64,000 nt of DNA from Ahaetulla prasina (GCF_028640845.1 NC_080539.1:189295436-189359435); one strand, 5' to 3'; counted from the stretch's first letter, positions 1 through 12,720 are shown. The notes: a model not told the origin generated them from the sequence alone. Translations and numbers: made by a program.

Positions 1-9
1 TTTGGAGAT

Positions 10-423
10 TCAAGATGTTGTAGGAGCCATATTAACAGCATCATCTGTTGATCTATTTGCTCGGTATGCAAATTGCAAGGGGTCTAAGAGCGGATTCGTG
101 ATGGTTTTCAGGTAGGAAAGCACTAGCCTTTCAAAGGTTTTCATGACTACAGATGTTAGAGCAACTGGTCTGTAGTCATTCAGTTCCTTGATGGTGGGCT
201 TCTTCGGCACTGGGATGATGGTAGAGCGTTTGAAGCAAGAAGGAACATAGCACATCTCTAGTGATTTATTGAAAATATGGGTGAAGATGGGGGCCAATTG
301 GTCAGCACAGACTTTTAAGCAAGAAGGAGTTATCTTGTCTGGGCCTGGAGCTTTTCCTGGCTTTTGTCTGTGAAATAGGTCCTGCACTTCCTTTTCTGTG
401 ATCACTAGGGGTTGTGAACCCAA
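10..423 (-). pseudogene. LINE reverse transcriptase N-terminal part (L2/CR1 group)
   Basis: An open stretch of 137 codons covering RT motifs 0-2. It contains QDLFHRQKPGKAPGPDKITP, followed by STIIPVPKKPTIKELNDYRP and LDPLQFAYRANRSTDDAVN. In an active element this RT copies the element RNA at a nicked target. The YxDD core is not in the window because the strand runs off the left edge. The frame is lost upstream, so this is part of a dead copy. Confidence 0.8.
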
Positions 424-857
424 TGAAATGGGGTCAGTTGTAGGAGGCTTGGCTGTTGTTGGTGTGTCTGAGATGGGGTTGTGGAGATAGGTGGCTGTAG
501 TTTCCTTTCAAACCTGCAGTAAAACTCATTCAGGTCATCTGCCAGTTGTTGATTACCTTCAGCCTGGGAAGGAGGTTTGCCATAGCCGGTGATATTTTTA
601 AGAGTTTTCCACATGTTTGCTGGTTCATTTGCTGAAAATTGATTCTTTAGCTTTTCAGAGTAGCTTCTTTTGCTGCTCTTATCTCCTTGTTAGTGCATTT
701 CTGGCCTGATTGTACAGCATTTTATCACCTTTTCTGTAGGCTTCCTCTTGGAATGTCGTAGCTGCTTAAGTTTAGGTGTAAACCAAGGTTTGTTATTACT
801 GTGTATTCGCAAGTTCCTTGTAGGTACATAGGTCTTCACAGAAGCTGACATATGATG

Positions 858-1568
858 TTACAGTATCTGTGAGTTCATCCAGGTCTGCAGAGGTATCTTT
901 AAAATATTCCAATCAGTGCAGTCAAAACATGCCTGTAGCTTTAATTCTGATTCCTCCGTCCAGGTTTTCACTGATTTAATTATTGGTTTTATGGCTTTAA
1001 GTCTTTGCCTGTAAGCAGGTACAAGGTGAATCATGCAATGATCAGAGTGTCCTACAGCTGCACGTGGTAAAGACCGATAGGCATCTTTTAGTGTTGTGTA
1101 GCAGTGGTCTAGAGTATTCTTGCCTCTGGTGGGACAATTGACATGCTGAAAGTATTTTGGTAGTTCTTTCCTTAAGTTTGCCTTGTTTAGATCTCCCAAA
1201 ACAATGGCCAGTGAATCCGGGTGTTTGGCTTCAGCCTCCATGATTTGGTCAGCTAGAGTTCGTAATGCCTCGTTTACACAGGCTTGTGGTGGGACATAAA
1301 CAGCAATTAGAAGAAATGAGGAAAATTCACGAGGCGAATAGTAAGGTTTGCAGTTGATAATTAGAGTCTCTAAATTGTTGTCACAGAATTTGTAAATTAT
1401 GTTAAAATCTTGACACCAGGATGAATTAATATATAGGCATAAGCCGCCTCCTTTCTTTTTACCAGATGTTTCTGGAATCCTGTCTGATCGTTCAATTTGA
1501 AATCCTGGAATGTTCAGGCTGCTATTTTCAATTGATTCATTTAACCAGGTTTCAGAGTTAAGGACTCA
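858..1568 (-). pseudogene. LINE apurinic-type endonuclease domain (L2/CR1 group)
   Basis: The open stretch 1241-858 begins at MEAEAKHPDSLAIVLGDLNK, and the same frame can be followed upstream to about 1568 through FCDNNLETLIINCKPYYSP and LLIAVYVPPQA. It ends in a spacer with WTEESELKLQACFDCTDWN, a segment conserved between endonuclease and RT in L2-like LINEs. The general-base motif reads GHSDHCMIHL and looks intact; the DFN aspartate motif is altered to DLN. This enzyme nicks target DNA to prime reverse transcription. The altered motif and downstream frame breaks argue that the copy is inactive. Confidence 0.8.
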
Positions 1569-1893
1569 TTGAAAGGGTATTTTTAGGAGGGAAATACCCC
1601 TCCAAGGGAGAATTCTAAATCAAGAAAGATGTTGCTTAGAAAGCAAAAATGTTATGTAACATCTGAAAAACAATGAGAAGTGGGGGTGTTTTAATTGTTT
1701 TGCTGATTGCTTGAAAATGTATTTAAACCATGTATTCGGAGCTGTAAGACGGTCTCACTTTCCTTCATAAGAGAACCCTTTTGCAAAAGCTTATGATATG
1801 TTTCTATATATCTTTTTAATAAATCTGCAGTTTACTTGTTCATGGTCTCCATTTTACTTTTTCTGAGGTTTGCTGTTTTTTTTTAAATCTCAC
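1569..1893 (+). repeat. LTR-like segment (possible solo LTR)
   Basis: It begins TGAAAGGG and ends near CTCACA. It contains a TATA-like GTATTTAAACC at about 1717, a following GAGCTGTAAGACGG transcript-start-like region, and AATAAA at about 1820 followed by T/C-rich sequence. That order (promoter, poly(A) signal, short U5) resembles a retroviral-type LTR. No matching second copy and no convincing target duplication were found. It abuts the broken end of the DIRS-like element. Confidence 0.35.
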
Positions 1894-1899
1894 AGATGC

Positions 1900-2500
1900 G
1901 TACTGGAATCATCCTGAGGTGTGCCGAAAGCAATTTGGTGAAAGTCCTGGACACTGAGGAGAGGCTGAATGGTAGGGCCTTGTACTGTTAATGTCAACCG
2001 CATAGTGGAACCGCAGGAACTGCTGGTGGGATGGCAGGATAGGTACGTGGAGATATGTCTCCATCAGGTCTATGGACGTTAGGAAGTCACCCTCTCGAAT
2101 GCTCTCCAAGATTGACTGGAGAGACTGCATCTTGAATCTTCGGTAAATCAGATGTTTATTCAATCTTTTCAGGTCCAAAATGCTCTCCACACCACCCCTC
2201 CTGAGGTTTTTGGGACTACAAATAGGATAGAGTAGAACCCCTGCCCCTGTTGGTCCTTTGGGACTGGTTGAATAGCTTGAATGGCGAACAAGTGTTGGAT
2301 TGCTACGTATGAAGAAATCAGGGGTGTGGAGAGAAATTCAAGGGTCAGACCTAGTCTTACCATATTCAGGATCCACGTATCTGTTGTAGTTGTTTCCCAC
2401 TGACTGGGGAATAGGTTTAAGCACCCGCCAATGGGAGGGGTGGGGTCTGCTGTCACTTGGAGTGATGAAAGGGGCGACTGCCTGTGCCACAAAATGGTCG
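1900..2500 (-). pseudogene. DIRS-like reverse transcriptase N-terminal remnant
   Basis: At 2492-2169 the strand reads TWILNMVRLGLTLEFLSTPL and PVPKDQQGQGFYSILFVVPK; at 2190-1909 it continues with LDLKRLNKHLIYRRFKMQSL, then IREGDFLTSIDLMETYLHVP and HQQFLRFHYA. These are RT motifs 1-4 of the DIRS/Ngaro type, including the SIDL metal-binding aspartate. The YxDD box is missing because homology ends at about 1900. One frameshift separates the two pieces near 2180. Confidence 0.75.
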
Positions 2501-2765
2501 CTTGCCTTGGAAATGTTGTCTATTTTGTCCCTAAACCCGGATCTGTCCGGTTGTTGGTCTTGTCTGAGGGTGTACATCTTTTGGGATAAGTTGAGTCAAA
2601 CCCAGTGTCTGTGGGCCAAAAGGAATGTGTATGGAAATAGGGTGAAGCGTGGAGGTCAGCTCATTTGTAAAGCGAAGGCAGGACTTTTCTTCTGTTCTTG
2701 GTCTCTACCAGAATGGGCTCTAAAGCCTCTCCAAACAGCTTGCTAACTTTGAAAGGAGCAGAGGA

Positions 2766-4353
2766 TTATTTCCACTTATACTTCATGTCCGCCTGCCAAA
2801 GGCGAAGCCACAGTAGGTGACGGGCCGCCACCGAAGAAGCAATCGCCCTTGAAGCAAATTTGGCGGCATTCAAGGTGGCATCCATTGAGAATTCCGTAGC
2901 CACTTTCAGTTTGTTAATGTCCTGGTGGAAGCGGAGGTCAACAGGAGAAGCTCTCTCAAGCATCTGACAGAGCCAGAGTAATGAGGCCCTGTTGAAGAAT
3001 GAGGCGGCTGTTGTTGCTTTGACTGCCCAGGCAGCCGCTTGATGCATCTTGTGGAGGATCAGTTCTGCCTTTTTATCCTGTTTTCAGAGCATTGTTTGTG
3101 TCGTTAGACAAGATGGTGGAGGATGTTAAGGTTGCCACAGGGCCATCTATAGTTGGTGATTGCAGTGTCTCAAAGAAATCTGGAGCCACATTATAAAATC
3201 TCTTGTAGATCCCGCTTGGGGGAGGGTATATTCCTGGTTGGGTCCACTGTCTTAGGACCACGTCCCTGAATAGTTTAGGTGATGGAATTTCCTCACTCTC
3301 CGCGGTTGGTTCTGAAAAGAGCAACTCACTTGGGTCTACTAGGTCTAATGCTGACACTGTTGTAGCAGGGTCAGCCCTCAGGTGCGCCGCTGCTTTGGCC
3401 TTAAATAATAATGATTTAAAGAGCACTGAGCGAAAGAGCCCTGCAAAGGCCTGGAGATCTGGAGCCATCCCCTCATCCTCAGATAGCTCCATCTCTTTTA
3501 AGTCCTCATCTCCTAAGAACGATACCTCCGCTCTGCATGGAGGCAGGGGGTGAGTGAGCCCTTTGGAAGTTTGCCAGATCTCTTTGATGATGGGATGCCA
3601 TATATTGGTCTTGGTGCAGGGGAGTTTCAGGTGCTACAGGAACAGCCTAACATCCCTGCTGTAGGCCTGCAGCAGTGCCCTGTGCTATGGCCTCTAAAAT
3701 CATAGTTTTCATTTGGTCAACAATTTCTGGGCCTTGACTTTCCCTTGTCCCGCCACAATGGGTATAAAGGTGGCCTCTGCTGTAGTTTTCATCCTCTTTG
3801 GAGATGGCTCTATAAAAACCTCATTGCTATCTGTTAAAAGGGATGGATGAGAAAATTGCTCTCTAGTGCCATCTGGCGACCTGACCTGAGAGCATAGTGG
3901 AATCTGTTGCTTTACCTCAATTGGCCGGTTTATCTGCTGTGCTGGTAAAGTGCGGGAAATTTCAACCTTTCCCTCTCTAGGGGAACTTTACCCCTTCGTT
4001 CTCTACGCTTCCCTCTCCGCCAAGGCAATTCTTTTGTCAATGGCCTTCTGGTTCCTCCAGGCATCCTTCTCCTCTGTTTTTGAAGCTCTCTGGGAAGAGA
4101 GGGCTTTAGCCTTTAATTTGGCCGCTGCTCCTTTAATGGCCAACTTCGGCCCTGTGGAGCTTTTCGGATGTCTCTGGGTCTGGATCGGCAATCCTTGATC
4201 CTGTTCACTCCCCCTTGGCACTCTCGGGGTCGTGGGATCCTCCATTTTGCTTTCTGTCCCTCCAGACAAGGCAGGCTTGTTCCTATGCAGAACCTTGGTG
4301 CTGTGGCTTTCCCCCACACTCTTTGCTGCTTCTGAGTATGCCCCAGTATTCAA
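2766..4353 (-). pseudogene. DIRS-like gag remnant
   Basis: The first frame (4353-4003) contains MEDPTTPRVPRGSEQDQG and then a basic, coiled segment KAKALSSQRASKTEEKDAWR. A later piece (3492-3073) starts MELSEDEGMAPDLQAFAGLF and reaches ATLTSSTILSNDTNNALKTG. The last piece (3047-2766) includes TAASFFNRASLLWLCQMLER and ends in WKYKMD-like basic residues (tryptophan/lysine-rich). The order matches the gag of the element at 18445-27995. Frame changes near 4000, 3500 and 3060 make it non-coding. Confidence 0.7.
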
Positions 4354-5414
4354 CTGGGCAGTGATTCTAGCCCTCTCTGATGCCTGTTGGACCTGGATAG
4401 GATCCTCTACTCTATTCAGGAGCTGGAACAGTAGTGGCTATGCCGGACAGACCAGGGAGAAAATGACTGTGCTGGAAGGGCTGGGGAAGCCAAACGTGGT
4501 AAAGGTGTCTATGCCGGACAGACTGGGGAGCCAACCAATGGATGGGGCGAGGCCGTATGGCCAGACCTACTGGCGAGCCAGCCGTGAGGAGGGCGGTTGT
4601 GCTGGACAGACCAGGGAGCCAACTGATTAAAAAAGGTGAGGCTGCTATGCCAGACAGATCGGGGGAGCTAGCCTAGCCATTTGCTGTCCTGCGAAGGCTT
4701 ACGTGGAGCCAGGATCTTACTTTAAATTTCCATAATCCAAGGAATAACTGTTCTTTGTTCTAAGAGCACTCTTCTCCATGTCTCCTCTGATCAAAGACTG
4801 AGTCAAAACTGGGCATGTGTAGGCAAAGGAGGCGTGACCAAAAATTTGATTGACTCAGTCTCCAAGGGAAGAGCAGAATTAATCCATTCCTTGGATTCTT
4901 TGCTCAGTGCACTGGAGAATCTCCTGATTCAAGGTACAATACTACTGCAGTTGTTACCTGGAACTTCTAAAAAGGAATGGAAGAGCCTTTGGCTTTTGAT
5001 ATAAGACTTCCATTTCTTTTAACTTTAACATGGAACAAGTGGGGGATGAGGGATATAATATAGCATAAGATCTAATTCTAATTTTTTAAAAATCTGGATC
5101 AGGTGTGTTAAAAACTTCCTAAAATCAATGACCTGCTTTGTTATTAAAGCCCTCTGTAAGTTGAGAAGGTAATAGCTGAAAGATTGCTTTTAAGCTAACT
5201 GTGCACCACAGCAATCCAAGACCTCAAAATACTCTTTCAGATGTGAAGCAAATAAATAACTTAGAGGCTTCTCAATTAGTGACATGATGTTTACAGAGTT
5301 TTTCTCCATATAGTGAGTGGTACCAATTTTAACATTTTTCAACACATGCAATTATCAATCTTTAGTAGTTTCAGTCATGGCTTTAAGTTTTATTTGCTCC
5401 TTTATCTTCTAGAT

Positions 5415-5897
5415 CAGTGGTAGTCAACTTGGTCCCTACCGCCCACTAGTGGGCATTCCAGCTTTCATTATGGGTGGTAGGAGTTTTGTCTGATACTGAA
5501 GCACTTTCCTTTTTTTTATTTAATTGACTTTTAAAAAAATTTTCATAGCATTATTTAAAAATATTTTCATTAGGTTTTCATAAAATTCCCCATGACAATT
5601 TAAATTTCTGAAAATATACTATTTGTATCGCCCACGCATAAGTTTTGTTCACGTTACGTAAGTGAAACTAAATAGTGCTATAGTGTGACCGCAAACAAAC
5701 GAACCTCGTCCCAGAATAGCTCGCGCATCTCCCCCCATACCACCCAACTGTAACAGACAAGCAGAGCTGGTAGCCCCCCACCCCCAAACCTACTTTATAA
5801 ATCACCATTACTGTGGAACTGGTGGGCGGATAGAAAATGTTACTACTAACAGAGATACAAAAGTGGGCGGTAGGTATAAAAAGGTTGACTACCCCTG
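5415..5897. mobile_element. hAT MITE (GGTAGTCAAC family), copy 1
   Basis: Terminal inverted repeats CAGTGGTAGTCAAC and GTTGACTACCCCTG face each other, flanked by a perfect 8-bp duplication TTCTAGAT (5407-5414 and 5898-5905). Eight-base duplications and a CA..TG-type start are typical of hAT transposons. The 483-bp interior is AT-rich with a GC-richer right half and no transposase frame, so it is non-autonomous. A second copy lies at 36056-36543. Confidence 0.88.
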
Positions 5898-6347
5898 TTC
5901 TAGATGTTCTCATGAGCTTGTTTTCATTTTTGTTGTTCTTCTATGTATGGGTCTATAAAAAAAGTTTTGTTATATTAATGAAAAAACTTCTGCTCACAGA
6001 AGGAGAATTAAGCTTATAGAATAGATTCCATGGATCCTACCTTCCCTGAGCATAAGCTGAAATTTTAAAAACCCTGCAACAAAACACATCCATTGCCTTA
6101 ATGCAATATCAATACTTCTAAATAGTAAGATATTATCAGCTTTTGTACTAAGCCCATTTAAAAAATAGGTTTTTTAACATGATAGCCCAAATATTACAGA
6201 TCTACTATAATAGGAAGCATTTTCAAGAAGTCCATTTACATACTTAAAAATTGTTAACATCCTCAATGAAGTACCTTCTTCCACAATAAAAATGTAACAT
6301 AGTATACTATAGAATTTATTAGAATTAAGCAAAGGAATGTATCTTAC

Positions 6348-6457
6348 CTCTGTTTGTATATTTATAACTGATCCAACTCCATTTTCAGTGCTTATATTAC
6401 TGGAACTATTGTTTGGAGAACTAGGGCCAGATCCAGGAGCACTATTGCATGCAGATT
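6348..6457 (-). CDS. HDAC4: HDAC4 internal coding exon (serine-rich linker)
   Basis: This 110-bp exon has acceptor ATTTTAG and donor GTAAGA. It reads SACNSAPGSGPSSPNNSSSN, then ISTENGVGSVINIQTE, ending in phase 0. APGSGPSSPNN is common to class IIa HDACs and lies just after the nuclear localisation region, in a flexible serine/proline-rich linker. The second half diverges from mammalian HDAC4, as expected for a disordered segment. It is the last exon in the window: the following exon (expected to lead towards a conserved SLPNITLGLP motif) is not found in positions 1-6347, so the gene continues beyond the left edge. Confidence 0.94.
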
Positions 6458-6731
6458 CTAAAATATGTTAAAAATGTTTATTAATATCCTTAACAAGTAT
6501 TAAATATTTGTGAGGTTTATGGAAACTAGATCATGTACTACCAGATCTCTGTGTAACTGCTGACTTTGTATTAATAATCTTTTCTGAACAGACTGATTCT
6601 CAGTCCTGGACCTCTGCTTAAAGAACCAGTAGGCAGTCACGGTGAGAAGTTCAACTTCATGTGCACCAGTTACGCTCCTTCCTGAATAAGGAGGCTCTTC
6701 TCTTAGTCACTCATGTTCTAGTCATCTCTCA

Positions 6732-7116
6732 CAGGAAGTTGTCAACTTACAACTACAATTGGGACCAGAATTTTACTGCTAAGCAAGGCAGTTGTTAAGT
6801 GAGTCATGCCTGATTTTATGACTTTTTTTGCCGCAGTTAAGCTAATCACTATGGTTGTTAAGTGAATCATGTTAAGTGAATCCATCTTCCCTTATTTGCT
6901 TATCGAAACCAGCTGGGAAGGTTGCAGATGATGATCACATGAGCCTTGGACTTACAACCATCAAAATATATGCCATTTAACAAACACTTAAATTTTGATC
7001 ATGTGATTGTGGGGAATCTGTGACAGCCATAAGTGCAAGAAACAATCCTAACTCACTTTTTTCAGTACCACTGTAACTTTGAACAGTCTCTGTACAAATG
7101 GTTGTAGGACTACCTG
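6732..7116. mobile_element. TA-flanked MITE (CAGGTAGTCC family), diverged copy
   Basis: It aligns end to end with the copies at 8762-9129 and 14028-14412 in repeated blocks such as GTTGTTAAGTGA, and ends GTAGGACTACCTG. The left end is diverged (CAGGAAGTTGTCAAC). No coding potential. It lies 274 bp from the HDAC4 exon 6348-6457. Confidence 0.7.
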
Positions 7117-7224
7117 CATTGCATGAGGCTACCTTTGAAGAGTATCCGGACGTTTCCACTGATACAGACTTTGGCTGTGTGACCAATTTTGAGCGCACCC
7201 AAACCATTGAGTGTTGGTTTGCTT

Positions 7225-7735
7225 CTGGGTCCAATTCAAGATATTGGTTATGATATTTAAAGCCCTAGATTACACAGAGCCAGGTTACTGAAGAATCATC
7301 TTCTCTTCATTAATTCAGACCATTTCATCTGGTAAGGTAGAGAAGACATATTATGGATTCTGTCAGCTAAAGTATTTTGACTGGCAGAGTCCAGGAAGGG
7401 AGGCTTCTCTACCATTCCCCCTCACACACACACACATTCTGAATATCCTCCCCCAGAGGTGAGGTGGGTCCTCACTCTCCTGGTTTTTGGAAGAGTTTGA
7501 AGACCTGGCTCTGCTGATTGGCATGGAACTCACTAAAGAGTATGTAACCTTGGGGTTGGGTTAGTGCTTTGAAGGCTCTCCACTTTCCTTTTTAATTATT
7601 CTATTCTTGTTTTAACTGTCTTTTATTGAAATATGCTTTTATATAGTTTTTATGGTTTTAATTGTTGATTATCCAGAGTTGTTCTGTGAATAAGATGGGA
7701 AGGACTTGAAACGTGAATAAAAATGCTAAATCCAG
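7225..7735 (+). mobile_element. Old hairpin-tail-type LINE 3' end
   Basis: The segment starts with a degraded motif reading roughly VMIFKALDYTEPGY (compare FKALHGLGPGYLRDRL in the LINE at 55711-56466). It continues through GRLLYHSP-type and PPPEVRWVLTLLVFGRV-like stretches to a 3' UTR ending near AATAAAAATGC. It has no open frame. A long AAT microsatellite follows. It is an old copy of the same LINE group as the element at 22972-26098. Confidence 0.5.
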
Positions 7736-7766
7736 TCTGAACATCTGGCTGACTGTGCAACGAACC

Positions 7767-7833
<67 letters not shown>
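7767..7833. repeat. (AAT)n microsatellite
   Basis: About 22 uninterrupted AAT units, then an A-rich run. It lies just after a LINE 3' end, which is the usual place for such repeats in this window (compare 55433-55517 and 58248-58305). Confidence 0.95.
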
Positions 7834-7837
<4 letters not shown>

Positions 7838-8099
7838 TAAATCAACTAATTAAATGGAATAAAATATTACTTTTCAAGGATATGAAGGAATATCACATAG
7901 AAGGTATTTTGGCTGTTCTCTATAAGATTGCAGGGAATAGACACTGACTTTGCTCACAGGGAGACAAATTCTGGTTGAATGTTTAGGAACAATATCCTGA
8001 CAGCAAACCCCTTCCCCAGTTTTAAAATTTAAAGAGCTGATTCCAAGGGAAGAGTTGGTGACATTTTTTCACTGGATATATTCAATGCAATGATAAAGA

Positions 8100-8510
8100 C
8101 ACTTTACCTTACACTGATCAAGGAGTTTCATCTGAATGGCTCTTTCCATCTCTATGGTTGTATATAATACCATATGAATCCCATTGTTAAAGCATCCCTG
8201 GCATGTGGCCATCCAAGTGACTATTTAAACACTTCCAGTGAAAGAGTCCATTATCTTTCTATTGAGCAGCTTTTGCAGATGCAATTAAAATTTGTTTTCG
8301 TGTAACTTAAACTTACTGTTTTGTCTTCTGGAACAACACTGGACAGATCTATCCCATCTTCTATATCACAGCCCTGTTGATAGTTGAAGACAGCTATTCC
8401 CACAGTCTTGTCCAAACTAAAGATATGTAATGTCTCCAACTGTCCCTCATAATTTTTTTCTTCCAAATTTCTTATTATCACTTTGGATGCTCCCCTGTGG
8501 ACATGCTTCA
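8100..8510 (-). mobile_element. Old CR1-group LINE, RT C-terminal end
   Basis: A 76-codon open stretch (8481-8251) reads RNLEEKNYEGQLETLHIFSL, then DKTVGIAVFNYQQGCDIEDG. It follows the layout of the CR1 RT C-terminus (YE.RL..LGLFSLEKRR..GD.I..F.Y..G). Downstream, 8250-8100 matches the CR1 3' region pattern TGGATGGCCA..TG(C/T)CAGGGATGCTTTA. It is short, old and not functional. Confidence 0.6.
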
Positions 8511-8761
8511 GTTAGTCTACGTCTGTAGGAGCCAAGTAGGCTGAGTCCAAGGGCAGGATTAAATGTGCCATCAGTTTGATGTCACTACATTCCCACATGA
8601 GAATTATCTAGCACCGACTTGGCTTGACCATTAGTAGATCAGATTCTTGTAAATAATAATAAACTTTTAGTGCTTTGAACTCAATTCCTCTTCTGGGTTA
8701 CTTATACTTCACAATATCCTTCCTAAAATTTGTGCCACAATTGGATGCAACATGCTAGCTA

Positions 8762-9129
8762 CAGGTAGTCCTCGACTTACAACAGTTCATTTAGTGACCA
8801 TTCAAAGTTATAATAGTGACTTATGACTATTTTTCACACTTACTAGAGTTGCGACATCCCCATAGTCATTTGGGTCAATCCCCAAATTCAGACATTTGGC
8901 AACTGACTCATATTTATGACAGTTGCAGTGTTGCAGTCTGCTGACGAACAAAGTCAATGGGGAAGCCAGATTCACTTAATAACTGTGTTACTAATTTAAT
9001 AATTGCAATGATTCACTTAACAATTGTGGCAAGAAAGATCATAACATGGGGCAAAACTCACTTAACAAATGTCATCCTTAGCAACAAAAATTTTGGGCTC
9101 AATTGTGGTCGTAAGTTGAGGACTACCTG
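8762..9129. mobile_element. TA-flanked MITE (CAGGTAGTCC family)
   Basis: It has terminal inverted repeats CAGGTAGTCCTCGACTTA and TAAGTTGAGGACTACCTG, with TA on each side (8760-8761 and 9130-9131), as in Tc1/mariner-type transposition. The 368-bp interior has repeated ACTTAAnAA blocks and no transposase. Orientation is opposite to the copies at 6732 and 14028. Confidence 0.85.
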
Positions 9130-9131
9130 TA

Positions 9132-10900
<1,769 letters not shown>

Positions 10901-10923
10901 AAACCACAGGATTAAGCTTCATT

Positions 10924-11316
10924 TCAGGAAGGTATATGAAGACGCTCTATTTCTGGATCCATGTTTCTTCCCAGCCAATTTACTGCCACAGAATCACACT
11001 CTTGGCTCTGAGTACCTTCTGCAGTTTGTGTTGTTGTATTGTTTCTTGCTAATGAATCTGCTGCTTTAAAAACAAATTTCTTTTGTGGATCTAAAGTATC
11101 TAGGGCTGGTTTCTTCAGAATATTTTCCATGATCTTTATGAGTTCATCAAATCTTTTGGGGAAAAAATCAGCTAGAGGTTGCATGATGCTAAGAAGTTTC
11201 TCCCCCTCCCAATGTGTCAGCTTCCTCCTTCTCTGTAATCCAATATGTTGTTGCTTGATGAAGTAGATAAGCAGAACTAGAACACCAAACAAATCAAAGG
11301 AATTATTTTGATCCAA
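10924..11316 (-). CDS. Unrecognised 130-codon reading frame in intron
   Basis: An intact open frame of 130 codons. The N-terminus has a hydrophobic run (LFGVLVLLIYF), followed by a mixed charged region with GEKLLSIMQPLADFFPKRFD and ELIKIMENILKKPALDTLDP, and a polar tail with NNTTTQTAEGTQSQE. I do not recognise the family. The alternation of helix-like and polar segments is compatible with a fragment of a retroelement gag or ORF1, but no zinc knuckle or enzyme motif is visible. Two imperfect copies of CCCTGTGGTGAATATTCAAC sit just upstream at 11337-11393. It lies within an HDAC4 intron and could be a chance frame. Confidence 0.3.
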   Translation of the reverse strand: MDQNNSFDLFGVLVLLIYFIKQQHIGLQRRRKLTHWEGEKLLSIMQPLADFFPKRFDELIKIMENILKKPALDTLDPQKKFVFKAADSLARNNTTTQTAEGTQSQECDSVAVNWLGRNMDPEIERLHIPS

Positions 11317-11336
11317 AACCTTTTTTTCAAGGCCTC

Positions 11337-11393
11337 CCTGTGGTGAATATTCAACAAATATTCAACAGATTCCCTGTGGTGAATATTCAACAA
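11337..11393. repeat. Short direct repeat
   Basis: The block CCCTGTGGTGAATATTCAAC occurs twice with about 15 bp between the copies. It sits at the start of the unrecognised frame 10924-11316. No known element boundary was identified. Confidence 0.8.
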
Positions 11394-11610
11394 AATGTAA
11401 TCCAAATACAAACACTTTCACCATGCAAAGACACAATGCTATGCTTCCATACAAGAAAGCAGAAACTGGTGTAAACAATCAAATAAATCAAAGAGAAAGC
11501 AGAAATAGCAGAGAGAATCCAGTTGGGGGTTGAAATAAATCAGCATTTAGCCAGCCAATTAATATTTAAAGTTAAAAAACAAAAACAAAAGTTCAAAAAG
11601 TGAGTTAAGA

Positions 11611-11794
11611 GCCAGGGGTGGCACAGTGAATTCGGCAGTTTGAGTCTCACCAGTTCAGGGTTCACTCAGTCTTTTTGAGGTGGGTAAAATGACGACTCAG
11701 ATTGTTGGGGGCAATATGTTGATCTTGTAAACCTCTTAGTGAGGGCTCTAAAGCACTGTGAAGTGGTATATAAGTCTAAATGCTATTGTTATTG
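11611..11794 (+). mobile_element. tRNA-derived squamate SINE
   Basis: It has a degraded tRNA-like head (GGGGTGGCACAGTG, then a B-box-like GGTTCACTC), followed by the body block GGTGGGTAAAATGA and CAGATTGTTGGGGGCAATAT. It ends with GTAAACCTCTTAGTGAGGGC and GGTATATAAGTCTAAATGC. This body is shared with the SINEs at 19561-19825, 41472-41635 and 33455-33600. Confidence 0.75.
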
Positions 11795-12720
11795 CAAGTC
11801 CCAGGCATACTTACAAAAACTTTCTGCCAGTAGGAAGAGATTAAAAAAAAAGGCCACTGACTTTCTGGATAGTCTCACAAGGAGCTGTAATCTTCAAGAT
11901 TTCCCCTCCCAGTTGAGTCCATAGCCACCCAAAAGTCATCTTGGGTCATTCTTAGGTGCCCCCATTCAAATCCAAGGAACAGGGCCACCAAAGAACCAGT
12001 TCTGGCAGTCAACACAGTAGATTGTGGGTAAGAGAAGAAAAAAGCCCTCACCCTTGAACAGTCATTTTGGGGAGGAACTTAAATCCACCATCTCAAAAAG
12101 ACTTTGGGTGAGACTTCCGCTTGGCGCCACCTTTCTCGCTGGGTGCTAATTTATGGCACTCCGCACTGGATATGGTAAAAGCTGGTGAAAACAGCAACGA
12201 ACCGCTGTTCCCGGCTTCAATTTCCCTCTCTGGTTGAAAGAGAGAGAAAGAGCAGGGGGGGAGAGTGGTAGATTCCCCTAGGGACTTTGTTTTTGTTATG
12301 CAAAGTCCTGAAAGGTCGAATCCCATTGAATCCTCCTTTAATCTCCAGTATTCAGTGCGCTTCTGCAAAAGCAGGAAAAGAGGAAGGTGTCCACTTCTGC
12401 TAACAATTGAATTCTTTTTGTGGATTTCTATAAGCAGGCAGAAGAAGCATGAGTGAACAATTATTGGTTTGCAAGTATTTTTGACTTTCTGACTTCCACC
12501 TTCTTTAAAAAGAGAATTCCCCCCCCCTTCCTTTAATTGTTTAAAATGGCGTTTGAGACCAACTGAAAGTAGAGCTATAAAGGGAAGGGAAAGGAAAGGA
12601 GCCTTGCTGCAAAATCGAAACTGAATGGAGATTTTATCTTATTGTGTTGGACTGTGGATTGTTGGATTATATTACGTTGTTTAAGTATTTCATAAGGGGA
12701 TTCTCAGCAAGAACTTTGCC

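Larger units (their letters stand above)
1..1568 (-). mobile_element. L2/CR1-group LINE, partial (endonuclease and start of RT)
   Basis: A non-LTR retrotransposon read right to left. The apurinic endonuclease domain lies at about 1568-858: ETWLNES, GGGLCLYINSSW, a degenerate VLGDLNKANL (normally GDFN), LDHCYTT and the catalytic GHSDH. The RT N-terminal half follows at about 700-10: KPGKAPGPDKITPSCLK, CFKRSTIIPVPKK, NDYRPVALTSVVMKTFERL and DPLQFAYRANRSTDDAV. The frame breaks near 850 and 610-405. These motifs are typical of the L2/Maui side of the CR1-L2 group. The RT catalytic core lies beyond the left edge, so completeness cannot be judged. Confidence 0.85.
1900..4960 (-). mobile_element. 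Decayed DIRS-like retrotransposon, older family
   Basis: Read right to left: a gag-like reading frame from about 4353 to 2766, then RT N-terminal motifs at 2492-1909. Both parts align in order with the better preserved DIRS element at 18445-27995, for example in the gag segment with ARHLLWLRLWQADMKYKWK and the RT segment AIQPVPKDQQGQGFYSILFV. RNase H and recombinase are absent; homology stops at about 1900. The 4700-4960 end contains a weakly similar terminal block (ACTCAGTCTCCAAGGGAAG). Many substitutions and several frame breaks mark it as much older and from a different family. Confidence 0.75.

Noticed and set aside
1569..1893. Confident endogenous retrovirus LTR
   Set aside because: The promoter and poly(A) order fits, but no partner LTR, retroviral gene or target duplication was found. 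It is kept only as a low-confidence LTR-like repeat.
4232..4630. 132-codon ORF on the plus strand
   Set aside because: It is antisense to the DIRS-like gag start and leader, and has no recognisable domain.
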